Origin: Physella acuta | Taxonomy: Eukaryota > Mollusca > Gastropoda > Physidae | Direction: 5' to 3' | DNA: 64,000 bases | Assembly: GCF_028476545.1 (NCBI RefSeq) | Contig: NW_026733869.1 | Coordinates: 2,501 to 66,500 of the forward strand | Shown here: positions 57,801 to 64,000 of the stretch, piece by piece | Position numbering within the stretch: the stretch's first letter is position 1 | Layout of the letters: every line of letters begins with the position of its first letter | Translations under genes and position numbers: made by a program | The notes under the pieces: generated by a model | Database searches by the model: none | Seen by the model: the letters and a program-made list of their open reading frames with translations, nothing else | Told to the model about the DNA's origin: nothing

Positions 57801-58904
57801 ATCTCAAAGATTTATATCAAGTATTTTATGACTAAAAAATGTATTATGATTATAAAATGGATTGTATTTTTATGTAATTAATCTTTGGTTTGACCTATTC
57901 TAGATCTAGATCTATAAAAAAACTTTCTTGGCCACCTGATATTTAGATCTATAAATAACTTTTTTGGACAGATTGTAGAGCTAGAGAAATTTAGTGTAAA
58001 ACTAAATGAAAAAGACAGTTGAAAATTGATATAAGTGTTGGAACGTAATAAATACAGCAAACGGACGTATTGTTAAAGTTATAGCCGACAGAAAATTAGC
58101 TTTAGAACGCGTTAAACATTGGAATGGGAACACAATCTTCTTCGACAGAAGCCGCCATTTGATTGTAGTAAAAAGTAAACAAATAATTGGACGTCGCTAT
58201 TCAGTCAAAATAAAGCTATTGTTTGAAACTTTTAAAATTAATGTGGTTAATCTACCAAATGAATAAATCAATTAATTAATTAAGGTCTTTAAATAAATTT
58301 GTGATTAACAGTCTGTCTGAAAAGAAAAATCGTTCTCTACTATTTTACAGGTCTATACATATGGCAGATTCTCTCCAGTAGTAAATCAGACAAACAAATA
58401 AATATTTAAACATATACACAAAGTTGAATTTTAGTAGTATAGAGAAGATATAGAACGCTTAAAATTTGGATGGATTGATTTTTATTGCTAACTGTTAAGT
58501 CTTTTTAAAGTGTTTCTGCTAAATATTTCTGCTACTAAACATTGTTCTAGTCATTTTTACTATGTCCGTAATTATTTTTACTTAGGCCAAGAAGCTAAGT
58601 AGATCTAGTTAATTGATTATCGCAAATCCTCTGCAAGTCAAAAACATTAAACTGATTACTGCATTTGACTTTATTATTTATATATTTTTAGATTTACTAA
58701 TTTAAACCTATTATTATATCCCAATTATTCCAATTTCTCTATGTTGATTAAACTAAAAAAATTAAAACAATAATTTACTAAGATCGACATTATTCATATT
58801 TTAATGGTAAAATAAAACATGGTTTACCCGTACCATACATATACGAAACTTATCGAAAAATACTAGATCATTTCATACGCTAAACTAAGGTTTTACCTAG
58901 TTTC
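57801..58904. other. AT-rich spacer
   Basis: A TAGATCTAGATCTA cluster occurs at 57900-57950. I see no gene. Confidence 0.5.
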
Positions 58905-59644
58905 ATAACATCAATGCTCTGTAATGTCAAAGAAATCTCGAAAAGTGTGCAACTTTTAAAATAAAATTACCGCACCATTTAACACATTACTTTCTTGCAT
59001 TAGTTGAAAACAAAACTACAATAAGTAAGTACATCCTCTATTATGCGTTGATATAAAAATATTTTTATAAAAGTATTTTACTTTATTTGGAGTTATAAAT
59101 TGGCTATGTAAAAGTGATTGGCTTGAGCAAAAGGAGGTTCACAGCCGGGATTTAAATTATCTCCAATGCTATGCGTATAAAAACATGACTCATATAGATA
59201 TCTACGACATTATAGTAGAATGGATGCAGTTTCATGATACTTCCGGTTTGTTTGTATGTGAAACGGTAATTAAAAAGCGCCGAATAGAGTTCCGCTGCGT
59301 GAGTGCAGATGGACAGAGACCACTAGATCTAGATAGATCTGGATACTAGATTACTTTTAAAAAAAGGTTAAATGGTCAGATAAAATGGACTCCACTGTGT
59401 CAATGACGTACTTACGATCATTATAGTTGACATGGATCAGAAATCAGAAATGTAAAGTTTTAAGTTTTACGAATCAATAATATAAAAGTTGCCATTGCAG
59501 AAAAATTGAAAATAGTTTTCGCTACTTTCTATTTAGATACAGCTAGATCTAAATCAAAATTTTTACCTGAAGTTTTACGTTAGTAGACACCGTTTAAATT
59601 GTTGTTTATTTCCTTATGTATTTCATGCCGTATTCAATATAATT

Positions 59645-59895
59645 GGGGCGCTTTGGCCCAGGTAGACTGCTAACCCGAAAGTCTCGAGTTCGAATCCGGG
59701 TTCAAGTCAGTAGATTGGCCATGAGTCCACCCAACCTTGATGGGTACATAACTCATGGTAGGGAAAACATGGGCCGCTGGGCACAGTGCTGACCACTTTC
59801 CTTTCATATACCGAATGCTCTGAAACAGATGAACTGTACCTTATCTGCCTCATGTGTTTTGGGCACGAACTGGAAAAGATGATGACATGATGATG
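59645..59895 (+). mobile_element. SINE family A, best-preserved full-length copy
   Basis: Head GGGGCGCTTTGGCCCAGGTA, box B GAGTTCGAATCCGGGTTCAA, the full body, and a tail CTCATGTGTTTTGGGCACGA with GGAAAAGATGATGACATG. The tail matches the 3' end of the LINE fragment at 655-1640. Confidence 0.9.
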
Positions 59896-60332
59896 CACTA
59901 CAATTAATTATCGTAACATCATTCTAACTATTAGATTTATGTTTCAATTATAAACTTTTACATTTCGAGGAAATAGTTCTCTCTCTATACGGAAACCGGC
60001 TCAGAAGTTGACTTCCATTAGCCAGGCAGGCCTCAGTGTAGCAAACTGTCGGGCTCCAATTTGCCAGGCACGCCTCAGTGTAGCAAACTCCGACACATGG
60101 TGGTAGTAGCAAGTCGTTTAGTGTCGGTTAGATCGCTACACATCGGTCGCTTCTCCGTCGGTTCTCACCGGGCTTTCCTTCCCCACCCACCAGACACGGG
60201 ACGTCGTCCTACCGCCTGATACCCAGCTTGATTGTGGGGGGGGGGGGGGGCGTTCGGCCAGATTAAAAGCCTCTAGCTGCTGTTAGCTGCCACTAGCCAT
60301 TCCGCACCCACTAGGGGATCATGAGCTTAGTC

Positions 60333-60642
60333 CAGTAGCGTAGCGGGGGGGGGGGGGGGGGGCATATGTCCCCGGGCGCCGACCTTAGGGGGTGCCAAAA
60401 TGGGTAAAACAATTGAAAATTTGAGGGGTGTGCAAATCAAAATTTTGAGGGGTGGGGTGCAAATCGAAAGATTGAGGGGGGTGCAAATCGGAATCTTGAG
60501 GGGGGTGCAAATCGAAAGTTTGAGGGGGGGATGAATCTAAATCTTGAGGGGAGGGGGGGTGCAAATCGAAATCTTGAGGGGGGGGGGGAGTGCAAATCGA
60601 AAAGTTTGTCCCCGGGCGCCGGGAAGGGTCGCTACGCCTCTG
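60333..60642. mobile_element. hAT-type MITE with poly-G and GTGCAAATCG repeats
   Basis: Ends CAGTAGCGTAGCG and CGCTACGCCTCTG are inverted repeats. The flanking octamers GCTTAGTC (60325-60332) and GCTTGGTC (60643-60650) match at seven of eight positions. The interior repeats GGTGCAAATCGAAA.TTTGAG about seven times. Same subfamily as 50656-50987. Confidence 0.85.
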
Positions 60643-61969
60643 GCTTGGTCCGACTGATGGCACTCTTCCGAAGCCACGTGAAGGCCGCAGCTTAAAGTCA
60701 AAATATCTGGTTAGGGTCGAGAGCAGACCCCTTTTGGTTCCCGGCAGTCTTGCACCTCAACTCCCCCACTCTATAATGCCGGGGAATCGGGAGTCCGACA
60801 TACCAGGCTTTTCGGAACGAGGAAATAGCTAATCGGAGCGATTACATCATCTGAAAGAGTTATACTATCAACAATGTAAAGTAGCACAATACACGGAACG
60901 GTAAATCACACAAAAAGTCAAGTGAGACAAGTCTGAAAGTCTATTCACTGGATTTTATTGTTTTCACAGAACTTGGTCAGGATGTGTAAATGATGTAAAG
61001 ACACAAGACAAAATAGCAATGTTCTACATTTTTAAGCACACACCCAAGGTATGTTCTAGTCACCTTTTTTGCCGATTTTTACGCCCCTTTCACCTTAGAC
61101 ACCCCCTCCCCCCCCTTTAAAATTACATTACTCCCCCCTTCTCTTGATTTCTATGCATAGGGTCTACATTTCCCTTCCGTATTACCAGGCTTGTTGATTT
61201 TGCCAAAAAATATTGTTTTGCTTCATCTGAAACGAAAATATTCAAATAATATTATAAACGCACCTGTGCATAGGTTGATTTTTAAAAACTATTTAATACT
61301 CAAAATTCTGGTCAATGTTAGATTACGTGATCGATTTTCATTAAAATTTTCAACAAGTAAAATATATTGAAAAATAATAAGTAGGTAAAATTTTACGAGA
61401 TTTAGATGTTTTTCAAAAACTCATCTGTTTAACGTCACACTGAACTGCCCCACCACCCCTCCCCCACCTCTACGATGCCCGAAAATCTCATAAAAATGTG
61501 AAGTCCTTAAGGACCAATGTTAAGCTAAACTAGACAACCCAGTTTCCACTTTGGAAACGGTCTATCATTTGCACTGCACAACACAAATCAATATCCCATA
61601 TTACCTATCCCATCCTTTATAGCCTTTTAACCCCATATGAATCCCTGTTCTTTTACCCAAACTCCAGCCGTATCCCGCTTCTCTCTACTTCCTTCTCCCC
61701 AAAATACTCTTCACTCTCCCCACTCACCTCCCCCCACACCATTCATCACTCCCCTTTTCATGTGGATGTCATAAACGGATGTCTCTTAACTTAAAGTGTG
61801 GACCTGATTACCTAGATATATCTTATAATATAAGTCAATTTATTTCTTTGTTTTGTTTCAATTGAAAAGTGTTGAAGATCTATTCTCGCAAAGATATGTA
61901 GATACCAAAGAAACTAAAAGCTCGCTCAATTTCACGTTTGGTTATAAATTGGGCATACTAAACCAATAA

Positions 61970-62651
61970 ACCGGGAGTGATCTCCCCTAAACTTTCTCGA
62001 ATATTCTTATATAACTTGGAATATAGACATGATTTTTAATTACTTAAACTTTTAAAAATAGAATAGAATCTCATAGAAAAAAGAATTGCGCACCAAGCGA
62101 ACGCCAAAACAAAATGTGCATAATAGTGCGCAATATTATGAGTACTTTATAAATTTACATGCGTTTTGTTTTTGAAAAATCGGAAATAGCGTAAATTTGT
62201 GCTTTCGGTCAACGGAAATTACTCAAAATTTGACAGAAGGTAGAGAATTAGATATTTCACTTACATCTGAAATTTCATTTATCTATCTGAAATAGTACTC
62301 AAGTTATAAGCTTTTGAAAAATTCAAAGTAAAAAAGGTACCACTTCCGATTATCGGAAATCGCTCAAAAATTGATCAGAATCTACGATTTAGATGAAATA
62401 CTTATATATGAAATTTCATCAACCTAGCTGTAACGTTTATCGTGTTTACACACGGACAGACACACAGACACTCAGACATACGGACAGAATTGCAAAGCCC
62501 AGTTTTTCAGACTGGATTACGCATAAAACCACTATACTTCGGATGTGATGAAAGACTGAGGTGTAATACGGTCAAAACTGTCAAAATTTTAAGTGATTTT
62601 TGTGTACGATTACAATACTTTCTCTATACTCTGTATACGAGAAAGTAAAAA
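61970..62651 (-). mobile_element. Family X, near-complete inverted copy
   Basis: Minus-strand copy of the element at 55921, with both ends present (CCGGGAGTGATCTCCCCTAA at the left edge, CGAGAAAGTAAAAATGG at the right). Confidence 0.8.
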
Positions 62652-63038
62652 TGGGCGAGAAGTTTTTTATCTGACGCGGAATCAGTCCACAAGTTTAAGA
62701 ATTCTTCTAGCAATTCTTCGGGAATGCTAACAACATCAAAGGAAGCAGAGAATGGGTAACGTGTCAATGCGGATTCTTCTTCTTTTAGCTCAGGGAATGA
62801 ACGCCGCAGTTCGTTTTTACAAGCTTTTATTTAACTCACTTCCTCTGTCTGTCGCCAGTCGTCAGTCGCCAGTCGTCAGTCGTAAGTCTAGATCGAAACG
62901 CTGGAGTGAAAATTCGGACACTTCTACTTGACCGACACGATTCACAGTTGGCACGTGGGTCAAGACATGAAGACAATGCAATCTGAAACTAAATTTGACT
63001 TAATCGGATGCCTAATTAATTTTGTATGAATTAATTAA
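62652..63038. other. Spacer with short GTCGCCAGTCGTCA repeats
   Basis: A small tandem of CAGTCGTCAGTCGCC lies at about 62850-62885. No gene. Confidence 0.5.
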
Positions 63039-63947
63039 GGGCAGGTTAAACCCCCAAATTGAAATTTAGGTGTTAGGACTTTTTTGAGTGATAAGGAAGT
63101 TGTAACTAGCATAGTATATGAAAAAAATGCAAAAAAATCACTAAAAAGTTATGGTTTTGTGAAAATATTTTCTAAAAAGTGTCATTTTTCGGGTAAAATA
63201 GCTCAAAATTAGCTCTCATTGAAATCACAATAACTCAGCTTCTGTTTGTCAGAATAACACAAATCTTTAATGTTGTATAATATACGCAATTACAAAAAAG
63301 TTGAACTAAAACAATTAGAAAATAATAAAAAATGGATTTTAGCCAAATTTTTTAAATGTGAGACCTACATTTTTTCCAAAAAGTAGGGAGTAGACTTAGC
63401 TTTTTTTTAATAAAATGAGAAGTGTCAAAGATATAGAAATTCTTTTAGTTCACCTTTACAAGCAGTGTTTAGTAAACATGTGTGCAAAATTTCAGCTAAA
63501 TATCTCAAGTAGTTTTTGAGTTATAGTGATTTAACTGGTACTATTTTGTTGAAAAGTAACATTTTGAGAAAAACGCTAAATAGTGAAAAATATACTAAAT
63601 TTGAAAAAAAACGAGAAAAAGCGAAACTTATACCAAATAAGTCATTTTTAAAACCGACCAGTTACATAAATTGCATCTGGGGCCTCTTACTCAGCAATAC
63701 GAACATCTATTTTAGTTAGTTTTTAATTTTTATGTTGCTAAATGTTGCTTAATATAGGTCAATTACGTCATTAGTCTCATTAATTAAAAAATTATAAAAA
63801 ATACTAGCAATAAGAAATTCTGCAAAATGATTATACAAAAATGTTCAGAATTGAATGTAGTTTCAGAAACAATAGATTTTCAAAAATCAACATTTCTGAC
63901 TTAAATATGTATTTTGGGGGGGGGGGGGGGGGGGGGTTAACCTGCCC
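63039..63947. mobile_element. TTAA-flanked non-autonomous element
   Basis: Ends GGGCAGGTTAAACCCCC and GGGGGTTAACCTGCCC are inverted repeats. TTAA flanks both sides (63035-63038 and 63948-63951), as for piggyBac or Kolobok elements. The 909-bp body is AT-rich with no ORF beyond 67 codons, and ends in a G22 run. The sequence on both sides matches the uninterrupted copy at about 45.2-45.3 kb. Confidence 0.85.
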
Positions 63948-64000
63948 TTAAAATTCGGACCGAATTAGTAGGCATGTCAATCCAACCACACCACACGCGT

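Larger units (their letters stand above)
58905..61830 (+). repeat. Segmental duplication, copy B
   Basis: Colinear with 51113-54370, including a shared SINE. It lacks the TA repeats and the inverted-repeat element of copy A, and has gained the hAT MITE at 60333 and GC-rich sequence around 60.0-60.8 kb. No protease sequence follows it. Confidence 0.8.

Overview
This is an AT-rich, repeat-dense, intron-rich animal genomic window. Short exons, many TIR elements, SINEs, LINE debris and frequent TAGATCTAGATC and AGGCCTAT words fit a lophotrochozoan; I infer a gastropod mollusc, probably a pulmonate snail. That is inference from style, because no species marker is present.

Layout. 1-8.5 kb is a gene-poor left flank. 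It holds four elongator tRNA-Met(CAT) genes, each with an 18-20 nt anticodon-loop intron, one tRNA-His(GTG)-like gene, a LINE 3' fragment split by a hAT MITE, a foldback repeat and a Ginger-like DNA transposon sitting in a TA microsatellite. 8.58-11.05 kb (+) is a four-exon gene for a 239-residue protein that looks like a ciliary/sperm microtubule-associated protein. 14.64-47.31 kb (-) is a full-length SMG1 gene, the PIKK kinase that phosphorylates UPF1 in nonsense-mediated decay, in about 75 small exons. The two genes converge, with about 3.6 kb of AT-rich sequence between them. 47.4-64 kb is a repeat-rich right flank with one serine-protease gene at 54.57-55.54 kb. That protease lacks a segment just before its catalytic serine and may be a pseudogene.

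Mobile elements. Five short hAT-type elements have recognisable 8-bp target duplications. A piggyBac-type MITE and a second TTAA-flanked element are present, and the latter has a paralogous empty site inside the window. A TTA-flanked MITE family appears twice. There are two tRNA-derived SINE families; some copies of the first share a 3' tail with the local LINE. A 1.2-kb element has long inverted ends built from short repeats. A roughly 0.7-kb family is present in two near-complete and one partial copy. A diverged segmental duplication (about 51.1-54.4 kb and 58.9-61.8 kb) flanks the protease. I saw no LTR retroelement, Polinton or CRISPR array.

Points of most interest: the intron-bearing tRNA-Met genes, whose introns keep the base that would pair with anticodon-loop position 32; tandemly multiplied 3' splice sites in two SMG1 introns; and a strong-context upstream ORF ahead of SMG1. 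SMG1 belongs to the pathway that acts on such ORFs.
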